Below are positions 57,179 through 64,000 of a DNA stretch of 64,000 nt, one piece after another. The DNA is from Luteibacter jiangsuensis (GTDB lineage: Bacteria > Pseudomonadota > Gammaproteobacteria > Xanthomonadales > Rhodanobacteraceae). Position 1 is the first letter of the stretch; every line of letters starts with the position of its first letter. Location: positions 372,001 through 436,000 of the forward strand of contig NZ_JAUSSK010000004.1 of NCBI RefSeq assembly GCF_030812295.1, written 5' to 3'. The position numbers were made by a program, and so were the translations under genes. The notes under the pieces were generated by a model that saw nothing but the letters and a program-made list of their open reading frames with translations, was not told the origin of the DNA and did no database searches.

Positions 57179-58311
57179 CACCGCCCTGGCACCTGGACGT
57201 CCTCGGGCTTCCCGCGCACGCGGATGAGATCGCGGTGCGCCGTGCGTACGCGGCGGCGGTCCGAAAAATCGACCCGGCAATCGATCCCGATGCATTCCAG
57301 CATCTTCGCCGCGCCTACGAAGCCGCGCGTACGTGGTGCGAGCAGATGGACACCACGGCGGCGACGAACGGCGAAGCGCCCGCCGGCGGACCCGCGGTCG
57401 CTGCCAGCGGCGCGATGGCTGGCGCGGTGGACAAGGAAGACAAGCCATCACCGGAGGAATCTCCTGTCCTCCCGGTCGATTACACGGTGACGCTCGCGTG
57501 GCGATTCGCCGCCGACGTCGGCGCACGCCGTGCCGAGGGCATACCGCGCATGCTCGACGATATCCTCGCGGAATTGCGTACGCAGTACATCGATGCGCCC
57601 GGCCAGTTCGAGGAACACCTGATCGACCTTGTCGGACTTCAACGGATCGCGCACCGGGCCGAGGTGTTCGCCGCCGCCGAAACACGTTTTCACTGGGACG
57701 AGGTAGGACACCTGGCGGCGTTGGGGCAACGAGGCCGGTGGATCGAAGGCGTGCTTTCCCAGCGCGAAGCATGGCTATCGCTCGCGGTGGATCGGCAACG
57801 GGCCTGGCTGGAACTCTTCGCACGCGCCGAGGCGCGCTTCGACAGTGCGTTGGTGCGACACTGGCCGGAGATCGCGAAGCTCAACGAACGCTTTCCTGCG
57901 TGGCTCAGCCTCCACCTATCTAGCGAAACGCTTCAGGCGTGGCGTATGGAATTCGATGCTCGGTCCTCCGCTGTGCCTAAGCGCAGCTACCGACGAATGG
58001 GATGGTGCGCAGCGGTCCTCCTCGCAGCGATAGGTGTCGTCGGTCTCGCGCGTATTGCGGTAAATGACTTACTCCACTCACCGTCCTTGCCGCTTGCATC
58101 ATTCCTCGGTGCATCCCCCTCAGGAGACACACCGCATCGATGCATGGAGCTCTACAAGGAATTGGACAAACCGGATGCATTCGCTGGCAAGCAACCTGAT
58201 GAGGTCGACGCACTGAAGACTCGCGCTCGTCGCTGCCAACAAGCCGGACGCTGGCACGCACAAACGAGCTCATCTCCGAGCTTGCCCGATACGGATGTAA
58301 TGCCGCACTGA
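57175..58311 (+). CDS. J-like co-chaperone with C-terminal TM (DjlC-like), HPD motif absent
   Basis: 378 residues. The first 55 resemble a J domain (WHLDVLGLPAHADEIAVRRAYAAAVRKIDP...DPDAFQHLRRAYEAAR), but the HPD needed to stimulate Hsp70 is replaced by IDPA. A variable linker, a helical middle domain, then one TM (about 276-298) and a short polar tail make it a possible tail-side membrane anchor. The last third is visibly lower in GC than its start. Overlap with hscC (ATGA) implies a functional pair. Confidence 0.8.
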   Translation: MTPPWHLDVLGLPAHADEIAVRRAYAAAVRKIDPAIDPDAFQHLRRAYEAARTWCEQMDTTAATNGEAPAGGPAVAASGAMAGAVDKEDKPSPEESPVLPVDYTVTLAWRFAADVGARRAEGIPRMLDDILAELRTQYIDAPGQFEEHLIDLVGLQRIAHRAEVFAAAETRFHWDEVGHLAALGQRGRWIEGVLSQREAWLSLAVDRQRAWLELFARAEARFDSALVRHWPEIAKLNERFPAWLSLHLSSETLQAWRMEFDARSSAVPKRSYRRMGWCAAVLLAAIGVVGLARIAVNDLLHSPSLPLASFLGASPSGDTPHRCMELYKELDKPDAFAGKQPDEVDALKTRARRCQQAGRWHAQTSSSPSLPDTDVMPH

Positions 58312-58542
58312 TTTCCCTTAGGCCGTTATTGCAACAGACCCACGTGGCCACACAGAGGTTCACAGCCGAGCGCTCACCTGGTTAGGCACGCGGGCATATC
58401 CGATTTGTCTCAGGGAAAAATTCCGACAGCATCACGAGGGTTGGACAGGACAGCCAGACAACCTGCGACTTTGGCAATCTTGTGTTGCCAATCGCAAGCG
58501 ATTCGTTAATGTCGGCGAATCAATGGAGCACAGGAGATAGGG
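58312..58542. other. Gene-free AT-richer gap before the M35 gene
   Basis: 231 bp with lower GC than the rest of the window and no open frame with coding character. GGAGATAGGG just before 58543 serves as ribosome site. I see no repeat, tRNA or terminator in it; the promoter of the peptidase must lie here. Confidence 0.5.
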
Positions 58543-59730
58543 ATGACAAGACGGTTGTTGACGCTGCTCGCGGGATCGCTGGTCTTCGCTGGTCATGCAT
58601 TTGCCGGTGGGCGAGAAGAAAACCGCGAACTGGAAGTTTCGCTTACAGATGCCAGCAGACCTCCCATGGGAGGCGACGGAACCATCTCGGTCACGCTGAA
58701 GAACAACGGTAAGTCGACGATCTATCTACCAAAGGTTCACACGCCCCTGTACACGCCCGAAAATCACCTCATGAACAATGTCTTCAAGGTGGTCGACGAG
58801 CGGGGTGACGCAGCAAAGTTCATTGGCCGCTATGTTCGGGTATTGCCAGAGGATGGGGATAGCTATTACGGGCGCCTGGCACCCGGCGAAACACTTTCGC
58901 ACGAGGTCGATCTCACGGCGGATTACATGCTTCTGCCTGGCACCCAATACCAGCTGAGCTATGAACAACCATATGCCTATGGCTACAGCCAGGAAGAAGG
59001 TGGGCGAGGTCAGCTCAAGGACAATCGCTTGATCGAACCAAGTAACACGATGACGTTCACGTATATACCCAGGAAACAAAGCACCCGGACACATCGAGAC
59101 GAGCCGGACCCCGCAAAGGAATGCACCAGCGAGCAATACTCTGCGATCTCCGCAGCCACGCTCGACGCCCATGTCTGGGTAAGCAGAGCGCGCACGCGCA
59201 TTGAAAATCTTTACTTCGTCGAACTTGGTAAGGATGACCTTGGCAATACGACCTATTCGGGCCGATTGAAGCAAGATAACGTTTACGACTACTGGTTCGG
59301 CGCGGCGAGGAATCAGGCGGAACCATATCTTTCACGACCTTCCTATACCGATTACTGGCGGAAAGACGACGACTATCTCATGATGAAGTCGCTCAATTCC
59401 GTCGGCCTCCGATTGGGAGGCGAAGCGTATCTTTGTGGCTGCCCGAGCACATATCCGTGGAATACGGCAGCATGGACGCAAACCGAACCAAAGAACATCA
59501 TTCATCTTTGCGATCGGTTCTTCGAACTCCCTGTGAGCGATGGCGCGTATGACAGTCAACGACTGACCATAATCCATGAAGTCTCACATTTCGTGGATTA
59601 CCGGGGTGGGGAGACGGCGGATTATGTGTACGGCCGGAATGGAGCGCACGAGTTGACGACATCCAACCGAGCGAATGCCGTCAAAAATGCAGACAACCTG
59701 ATGTACTTCGTTGGTGCTGCCAATCAATGA
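58543..59730 (+). CDS. Secreted M35-family (aspzincin) metallopeptidase
   Basis: 395 residues. Signal peptide (LLTLLAGSLVFAGHAFA), an N-terminal beta-sandwich (about 28-170, LEVSLTDASRPPMGGDGTISVTLKNNG), then the zinc protease domain. The site is HEVSH (His345, Glu346, His349) and the aspzincin third ligand Asp360 in ETADYVYG. Cys pairs (about 193, 299/301, 322) suggest disulfides. Family members such as LysN cut at Lys. A likely extracellular hydrolase. Codon and base use is AT-richer than the neighbours, which may mean recent gain. Its stop abuts the hemY stop with no gap. Confidence 0.88.
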   Translation: MTRRLLTLLAGSLVFAGHAFAGGREENRELEVSLTDASRPPMGGDGTISVTLKNNGKSTIYLPKVHTPLYTPENHLMNNVFKVVDERGDAAKFIGRYVRVLPEDGDSYYGRLAPGETLSHEVDLTADYMLLPGTQYQLSYEQPYAYGYSQEEGGRGQLKDNRLIEPSNTMTFTYIPRKQSTRTHRDEPDPAKECTSEQYSAISAATLDAHVWVSRARTRIENLYFVELGKDDLGNTTYSGRLKQDNVYDYWFGAARNQAEPYLSRPSYTDYWRKDDDYLMMKSLNSVGLRLGGEAYLCGCPSTYPWNTAAWTQTEPKNIIHLCDRFFELPVSDGAYDSQRLTIIHEVSHFVDYRGGETADYVYGRNGAHELTTSNRANAVKNADNLMYFVGAANQ

Positions 59731-60987
59731 TCAGGGCGACAAGCGCGGCACGCCATGCTGGTCGCGCTCTTCCACCGCGGTGACACGCGTGTCGATGCGA
59801 CGGCTGCGCAACTCATCCGGCAACGCCTCGGTCGCTTCCCCACGGGCGAGCGCCAGGGCGTTGCGGTAGCAGCGTTGCGCGAGCTCGGGATGGTCTTCAC
59901 CGACGTAGACGTCGCCCAGGGCTTCCCACGCTGCCGCATTCGGTTCGATCGCCAGTGCGCGTTCGAGGTACGGCTTGGCCTTGCCCCAAAGGCGCACGCG
60001 CACGCACATGCGCGCGACGGCGGTGAGTAGCACGGCGTCGTTGGGATGCGTATCGATCCAGCTTTCGGCGCGCCGCAGGCGCTGTTCCAGGTCTTCCGCG
60101 CCCATGCTTCCGTACGTGGCGACAAGCGACGGCGACCATTCGCGACGCAGTGCGGTTTCTATCTCGTCCATCGCGGCCATGGTCTGGCCGAACCGCGCGG
60201 CTTGTCGCGCGTAGGCGTCCACGGCGGCGGGCAGGCGGCGCTGGCCCTTCGGCAATTGCGACCACAACGTGGTCAGCGAGGCACCATCGGGAACGCCGCG
60301 CACATAGGCCGCGACGACACGCGACTCGATCTCCGCATAGGCACGCGAGCCCAGTTCACCGCTCTTTTGCAGCGGTTCGAGGGCACGCAGGGCGTTGCGC
60401 GGATCACCGGCCTCGAGCGAAGCCTCCGCGAATTCGATCCAGCCGGCGGGCGTCAGGCCGCCGCTGTTGGCCTCGGGCGCCAGCAAGGTGGCGGCCTCGC
60501 TCGGCCGGCCCGTACGGCGCAACAGACGCGCGCGCATGACGCGCGCGGCCCGCGGCGCCTCCTGCGCGGCCTGGTCGAGCGTTTCCAGTGCGCGCGCCGA
60601 TTCGCCGTGGCGTTCGGCGGCTTCGGCCGCGGCGAGCAACGCCGGACCGCGTACCGACGGATAGCGGGCCGCCCGGCTGAGGTCGCGTTCCGCTTCGCCA
60701 TGGCGCCCCTCGATCAACGATACGAGGCCGTCGGCGAGACGCTGCCGGCTCAGCCGGCGATGACGCCGGGTCATCGCACCGAACGGCCAGCGGATCAGGG
60801 CGACCAGCACCGAGACCGCCGCCCAGGCGAGCAGCAGGAGCACCACCGCCGTCACCACGGTCATCTGCACGTTCGTCCCGCGCAGGTGGATGAGGACGTA
60901 GCCGGGGTCGTCGGCGACCCAATGCCACGCGAATGCCGCGATCGCCGCGACGAGGATCAGGCCGACGATCCAGCGCCAGAGCTTCAT
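59731..60987 (-). CDS. HemY-like TPR membrane protein
   Basis: 418 residues. Two N-terminal TM (about 5-24 and 42-65) form the HemY_N domain (GYVLIHLRGTNVQMTVVTAVVLLLLAWA), followed by TPR-like helices to the end. Despite the name it is not protoporphyrinogen oxidase; function in haem biosynthesis is not established. It overlaps hemX by 4 bp. Confidence 0.88.
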   Translation of the reverse strand: MKLWRWIVGLILVAAIAAFAWHWVADDPGYVLIHLRGTNVQMTVVTAVVLLLLAWAAVSVLVALIRWPFGAMTRRHRRLSRQRLADGLVSLIEGRHGEAERDLSRAARYPSVRGPALLAAAEAAERHGESARALETLDQAAQEAPRAARVMRARLLRRTGRPSEAATLLAPEANSGGLTPAGWIEFAEASLEAGDPRNALRALEPLQKSGELGSRAYAEIESRVVAAYVRGVPDGASLTTLWSQLPKGQRRLPAAVDAYARQAARFGQTMAAMDEIETALRREWSPSLVATYGSMGAEDLEQRLRRAESWIDTHPNDAVLLTAVARMCVRVRLWGKAKPYLERALAIEPNAAAWEALGDVYVGEDHPELAQRCYRNALALARGEATEALPDELRSRRIDTRVTAVEERDQHGVPRLSP

Positions 60988-62129
60988 GGCGTGCCCTCGT
61001 GCGGCGTCGCGGCCGACCCCGCATGCGCGGGAGCCGCCGTGGGTGCGCCACCTTTCAGCGCGTGCACGGAGCGAAGGTTGCGCAACTCGGTCAGCGCAGC
61101 GCCGAGCTTCGGTTCGGCGCCCTTCGCCTGGCTGGTCAGCAGCGCCGCCACACGCGAACGCGCCGCCTGCACCGCGGGAGAGGACGTATCGAAACGCGCG
61201 GCGAGCACGGCATCGACGCGTTTCAACGCGGCCTGCCGGTTGACATCGTCGTAGGCGAGCACGGCGGCTTCCGCGTGAGCGACATCCAGCGCAGCCAATT
61301 CGCGGGCGATCCTGTCGTCGGCCAGTCCCAGGGGCGTGCCATCGTCATGGCTGACCTTCACGATGCTGCCGAGGGCGTCGCCGGCTCGCTGCCAGAAGTC
61401 GCGTTGCGGGTTGTCGGCTGTCTTCGCATCGGAGCTCTTCAAGGGCAGGCCCGGCAACTGCGCGCGCAGGTCGGCCAGCGCCGCGAGGTCGTTCGCGCGC
61501 GCGACGGGCGCCACGGCGGCCAGTGCTTCGCGCTCGGCGCCCACGTTCTGCCTCACGGCGGCAAACGCGCTGTCGTTCACCGCGGCCAGCGTCTGGTCGG
61601 CGAGATCGTAGGCGGACAAGGCCCCGCTGGCGTCGCCGAACAGCGCGAAACGTTCCTTGGCCATGCGCAGCAGCGATTCCGCCTCGTCCAGCAACATGGC
61701 ATCGTGACCGCTGAGGCTGCGCTCGCTCAGATTGGCGACCGCGTCTTCCAGGTTACGCGTGCGTTCGGAGACGCCAAGCATTTCTTCGCGCGCGGATCGG
61801 TTGACACCGTCGGCATCGCTGATCCGGCGGCGGAGCGTGGCGTTGTCGTCACGCAATCCCTCGACGACCGCTTGCAATGTATCGACCTGCCCGCGCAGGC
61901 CGTTGGCCGCGCCGACGTCCTGGCGCAGGTTCCAGACCGTCCATGCGGTGTAACCGGCTGCGCCAAGCGCCGCCAACGAGAACAGGATGGACACGGCCAG
62001 CGCGCCACCACCGCGACGGGGCGCGGCATCGGGTGGCCTCGTTGCGCGAGCGGACGGCGGCGTGGTGGCCGGGGCCGGCGTCGCCGGGGCGGTATCGGTC
62101 GGAGAGGTCTCGTTCGTCATGCCGGGCAT
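60984..62129 (-). CDS. HemX-like protein (uroporphyrinogen III C-methyltransferase family by name only)
   Basis: 381 residues. Pro/Thr-rich N tail, one TM near residues 44-65 (ALAVSILFSLAALGAAGYTAWTVW), a coiled coil (about 68-130) and a helical periplasmic domain. It lacks a methyltransferase fold. Start uncertain between 62129 and the ATG at 62120; neither has a strong ribosome site. Middle gene of hemD-hemX-hemY. Confidence 0.85.
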   Translation of the reverse strand: MPGMTNETSPTDTAPATPAPATTPPSARATRPPDAAPRRGGGALAVSILFSLAALGAAGYTAWTVWNLRQDVGAANGLRGQVDTLQAVVEGLRDDNATLRRRISDADGVNRSAREEMLGVSERTRNLEDAVANLSERSLSGHDAMLLDEAESLLRMAKERFALFGDASGALSAYDLADQTLAAVNDSAFAAVRQNVGAEREALAAVAPVARANDLAALADLRAQLPGLPLKSSDAKTADNPQRDFWQRAGDALGSIVKVSHDDGTPLGLADDRIARELAALDVAHAEAAVLAYDDVNRQAALKRVDAVLAARFDTSSPAVQAARSRVAALLTSQAKGAEPKLGAALTELRNLRSVHALKGGAPTAAPAHAGSAATPHEGTP

Positions 62130-62166
62130 GCTAGCAGGCCATACGCCAACGCATGGAACACCTCCC

Positions 62167-62937
62167 TCAACGGCGGGTGAACGAGACCTCGCTGGCGGCC
62201 TGAAGCAAATCGGTCGGAAGGGCCGAGTGGGCCACGGCGACGCGCTCGAATCCCGCCTGTATCGCGATCTCGCGCAAGCGCTCGCTACTGACGACCGCCA
62301 CGGCCTGGACCAGCCTCCGCCAGGCCGGAGCGATCAGGGCCCGGTGCAGGTGATCGAGGGCTTCGGCGCTGGAAAGCAGTACCGCCGAGCGGCGTCCCAG
62401 CTTGAGCAAGGGGTCGATATGGCGCCGGTCGATACGGGGGGCCACGCGATGATAGACATGGATTTCCTCGATCAGCGCCCCGCGCTGGGCGAGTTGCTCG
62501 CGGATCAGGCCCCTGCCGCCGGGCGCGCCGACCAGGGCCACGCGCTTGCCTGCGACGGCGGCCAGTTCCGGGAGCCCGAGTACGCCCTCGCTATCCTGAG
62601 ACGTTTCGGGGAAACGCACCTCGGCGACGCTCGCCGTCTTCAGCGCACGTGCCGTGCCACGGCCCACGGCGATCACGGCCGCGCGGGTGGCCAGCGGCAG
62701 GACATCGGCCGCGAAGCGCACGGCGGCCGGGCTGGTGAATACGAGCACGTCGCCCTCCAACGCGCGACGCAAGGCGGCATCGACGGCCGCGGCGTCCTCC
62801 GTGGCGCGCAACGACAAACCCGGGACGCTCACGGGAATGCCGCCGAGCTTGCGCACGCGACGGGCCAGGGGGCCGGCGGTGCCGGCGGGACGGGTGATGA
62901 CGACGGTGACGTTACGAAGGGGAAGGGAGCGGCTCAC
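62167..62937 (-). CDS. Uroporphyrinogen-III synthase
   Basis: 256 residues. VVITRPAGTAGPLARRVRKLGG starts the first of two similar lobes, then LVFTSPAAVRFAADVLP, VIAVGRGTARAL, VALVGAPGGRGLIREQLAQRGA and VLLSSAEALDHLHRAL. Closes hydroxymethylbilane to uroporphyrinogen III. GTG at 62937 gives the usual length; the 46 codons upstream do not look like HemD. hemC is not in this window. Confidence 0.9.
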   Translation of the reverse strand: MSRSLPLRNVTVVITRPAGTAGPLARRVRKLGGIPVSVPGLSLRATEDAAAVDAALRRALEGDVLVFTSPAAVRFAADVLPLATRAAVIAVGRGTARALKTASVAEVRFPETSQDSEGVLGLPELAAVAGKRVALVGAPGGRGLIREQLAQRGALIEEIHVYHRVAPRIDRRHIDPLLKLGRRSAVLLSSAEALDHLHRALIAPAWRRLVQAVAVVSSERLREIAIQAGFERVAVAHSALPTDLLQAASEVSFTRR

Positions 62938-63060
62938 TTCAAGGCATCCTGCGAGTGACAGGTCAGCATAGGAAGGTGGGGGCGCGACCACCAATGCCGA
63001 AGGTTGGGGCAAGCCATACGGATGCGAACGGATCGCCGCGCCTCGTAAACTTCGCCGCTT

Positions 63061-63525
63061 ATGACCACGATTCAAGCTGCCTTGGCCGATCTCGAGCGAT
63101 TCATCCTCGACGGCATTCCCCTGGCCCGCGCCATGGACCTGCGTATCGCCGCCTTCGACGGCGACCGCCTGACCATGACCGCGCCGCTGGAGCCCAACAT
63201 CAACGACAAGGGATGTGCCTTCGGCGGCAGCCTGTCCAGCCTCATGACCATCGCCTGCTGGGCCCTGGTCGAGGCGCGGCTGCGCCAGCGCGGCGACGAT
63301 TGCGACGTCTTCGTGGCCGACTCGACCGTGCGCTACCTCGCCCCGGTATGGGACGACCTGCGCGCGGAAGCCAGCCTCGCGCCCGGCGCCAGCTGGACCC
63401 CCTTCTTCGCCACCCTCGATGCCCGTGGCCGCGCCCGGGCGGACTTCACCTGCGTGGTACCGGGCGCCGACGGCAAACCCCTGGCCAGCCTGGATGCGCG
63501 TTTCGTGGCCAAACGGCGGGCATAA
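63061..63525 (+). CDS. Thioesterase-like protein (YiiD C-terminal family)
   Basis: 154 residues, one hot-dog fold. Key: APLEPNINDKGCAFGGSLSSLMTIACWALVEARL, with the family's Asn-x-x-Gly-x-x-Phe-Gly-Gly, and a final VVPGADGKPLASLDARF. Resembles the C-terminal part of E. coli YiiD (FabY-like) without the acetyltransferase half. Likely acts on an acyl-CoA or acyl-ACP; substrate unknown. A TAAACT box ends 9 nt before the ATG. Confidence 0.85.
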   Translation: MTTIQAALADLERFILDGIPLARAMDLRIAAFDGDRLTMTAPLEPNINDKGCAFGGSLSSLMTIACWALVEARLRQRGDDCDVFVADSTVRYLAPVWDDLRAEASLAPGASWTPFFATLDARGRARADFTCVVPGADGKPLASLDARFVAKRRA

Positions 63526-63554
63526 TGCCGCCCGACGCCCCGAAGGAAGCCACC

Positions 63555-63968
63555 ATGCGCCCGTTCGCCCTGTCCGCCCTCGTCCTTACCCTCATGGCCC
63601 TCGCGGGCTGCGCCTCCGACAAGCGCAGCGAGGCCCTCAACCGGACCCTCATGGGCTACGCCTCGGCGATCCGCTGGGGCGACTTCACCCAGGCGCAGAC
63701 CTTCATCGACAAGGACTACGCCGAGGAACACCCCATCAGCTCCGTCGAGCAGGGACGCCTCCAGCAACTGCGGGTCACCGGTTACGACGAGGGCGCTGGC
63801 CCGCGGCCCGATGGCGACGACGATGTGGTTCAGGTGGTCCAGATCAGCGTGGTGAACATCAATACCCAGGCCGAGCGCAGCATCGTCGACCGCCAGCGCT
63901 GGCATTACGACCGCGAAAAGAACAAGTGGCGGCTGATGACCGGCCTGCCGGACTTCTCGCCACGCTAA
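63555..63968 (+). CDS. Putative lipoprotein
   Basis: 137 residues. Lipobox LMALAGCAS (Cys near residue 19), then a compact domain with MGYASAIRWGDFTQAQTFID and WHYDREKNKWRLMTGLPDF, the pattern of small SnoaL/DUF4878-like envelope lipoproteins. Function unknown. AAGGA precedes the ATG; 29 nt after the thioesterase, so one transcript. Confidence 0.75.
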   Translation: MRPFALSALVLTLMALAGCASDKRSEALNRTLMGYASAIRWGDFTQAQTFIDKDYAEEHPISSVEQGRLQQLRVTGYDEGAGPRPDGDDDVVQVVQISVVNINTQAERSIVDRQRWHYDREKNKWRLMTGLPDFSPR

Positions 63969-63983
63969 GCCGATATAATCGGC
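63969..63983 (+). promoter_or_regulatory. -10 box inside a small palindrome before the next gene
   Basis: GCCGAT-ATA-ATCGGC contains TATAAT (63974-63979), so it is probably a promoter for the gene beyond the window. No T run follows, so it is not a terminator. Confidence 0.4.
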
Positions 63984-64000
63984 TGTTTATCCCCCTGGGA

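Noticed and set aside
58543..59730. Prophage or insertion element as the origin of the M35 gene
   Set aside because: Base use differs from the flanks, but there is no transposase, integrase, terminal inverted repeat or tRNA end beside it.
60984..62129. HemX as an active uroporphyrinogen methyltransferase
   Set aside because: The protein is a TM plus coiled coil and helical domain with no SAM-binding motif; the name is inherited from the E. coli hem operon.
62938..63075. N-terminal extension of HemD from an ATG at 63075
   Set aside because: It would overlap the divergent thioesterase start and adds 46 residues without HemD character; the GTG at 62937 gives the normal length.
63969..63983. 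Terminator after the final lipoprotein gene
   Set aside because: The palindrome is only 6 bp per arm with no T run after it, and it contains a perfect TATAAT, so a promoter is the better reading.

Overview
The window is about 64 kb of GC-rich chromosome (I estimate around 65% G+C by eye) from a gammaproteobacterium. Gene content and order point to the Xanthomonadales, most likely Rhodanobacteraceae (a Luteibacter/Dyella-type genome): pilMNOPQ divergent from a class A PBP, a MoxR/Bat aerotolerance cluster with DUF4381, hemD-hemX-hemY, type B ribosomal protein L31, CIRCE-controlled groESL, and a sX13-like small RNA behind polA. The genus is inference. I see no tRNA, rRNA, CRISPR array, integrase, transposase or phage module; this is a dense housekeeping region with a few accessory genes.

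Layout. 0.1-2.2 kb: two-component system. 2.3-3.8 kb: secreted M28 peptidase. 3.9-8.7 kb (minus): marR-MFP-RND efflux operon, divergent from a macrodomain deacetylase. 9.3-16.3 kb (minus): moxR-DUF58-DUF4381-batA-batB/C-batD, all translationally overlapped. 16.4-21.7 kb (minus): pilMNOPQ, which builds the inner-membrane platform and secretin of the type IV pilus; divergent PBP1A follows. 25-31 kb (minus): gltA, rpmE2, nucleoside hydrolase, glnE. 31.5-33.4 kb: LtaS-like membrane sulfatase. 33.6-35.7 kb (minus): groESL behind a CIRCE operator. 35.8-42.2 kb (plus): cutA, dsbD, a TlpA thioredoxin, DUF1415, aroQ, accB, accC. Then prmA (minus), DUF3426, fis, purH (plus), a BASS transporter divergent from a LysR regulator, GST, a DUF2782-like protein (minus), polA, sRNA, a small membrane protein, uvrD, an HscC-type Hsp70 with an unusual J-like partner, a secreted M35 metallopeptidase in lower-GC DNA, hemD-hemX-hemY (minus), a thioesterase and a lipoprotein.

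The strongest non-coding signals are (i) a family of REP/REPIN palindromes (GTGGGAGCCG...CGGCGAT heads) that occupies every convergent gene gap large enough to hold one, and (ii) a compact RNA locus between polA and the next gene with three hairpins whose loops are all C-rich (CUCCC/UCCCC), matching my memory of Xanthomonas sX13. Other points of interest are a DsbD with a duplicated N-terminal alpha domain, a J-like co-chaperone without an HPD motif fused by overlap to its Hsp70, an inverted repeat sitting on the -35 of gltA, a perfect palindrome upstream of the efflux genes, and several genes whose -10 box lies only 6-9 nt before the start codon (candidate leaderless mRNAs).

All functional names come from reading protein motifs by eye; no database search was run.
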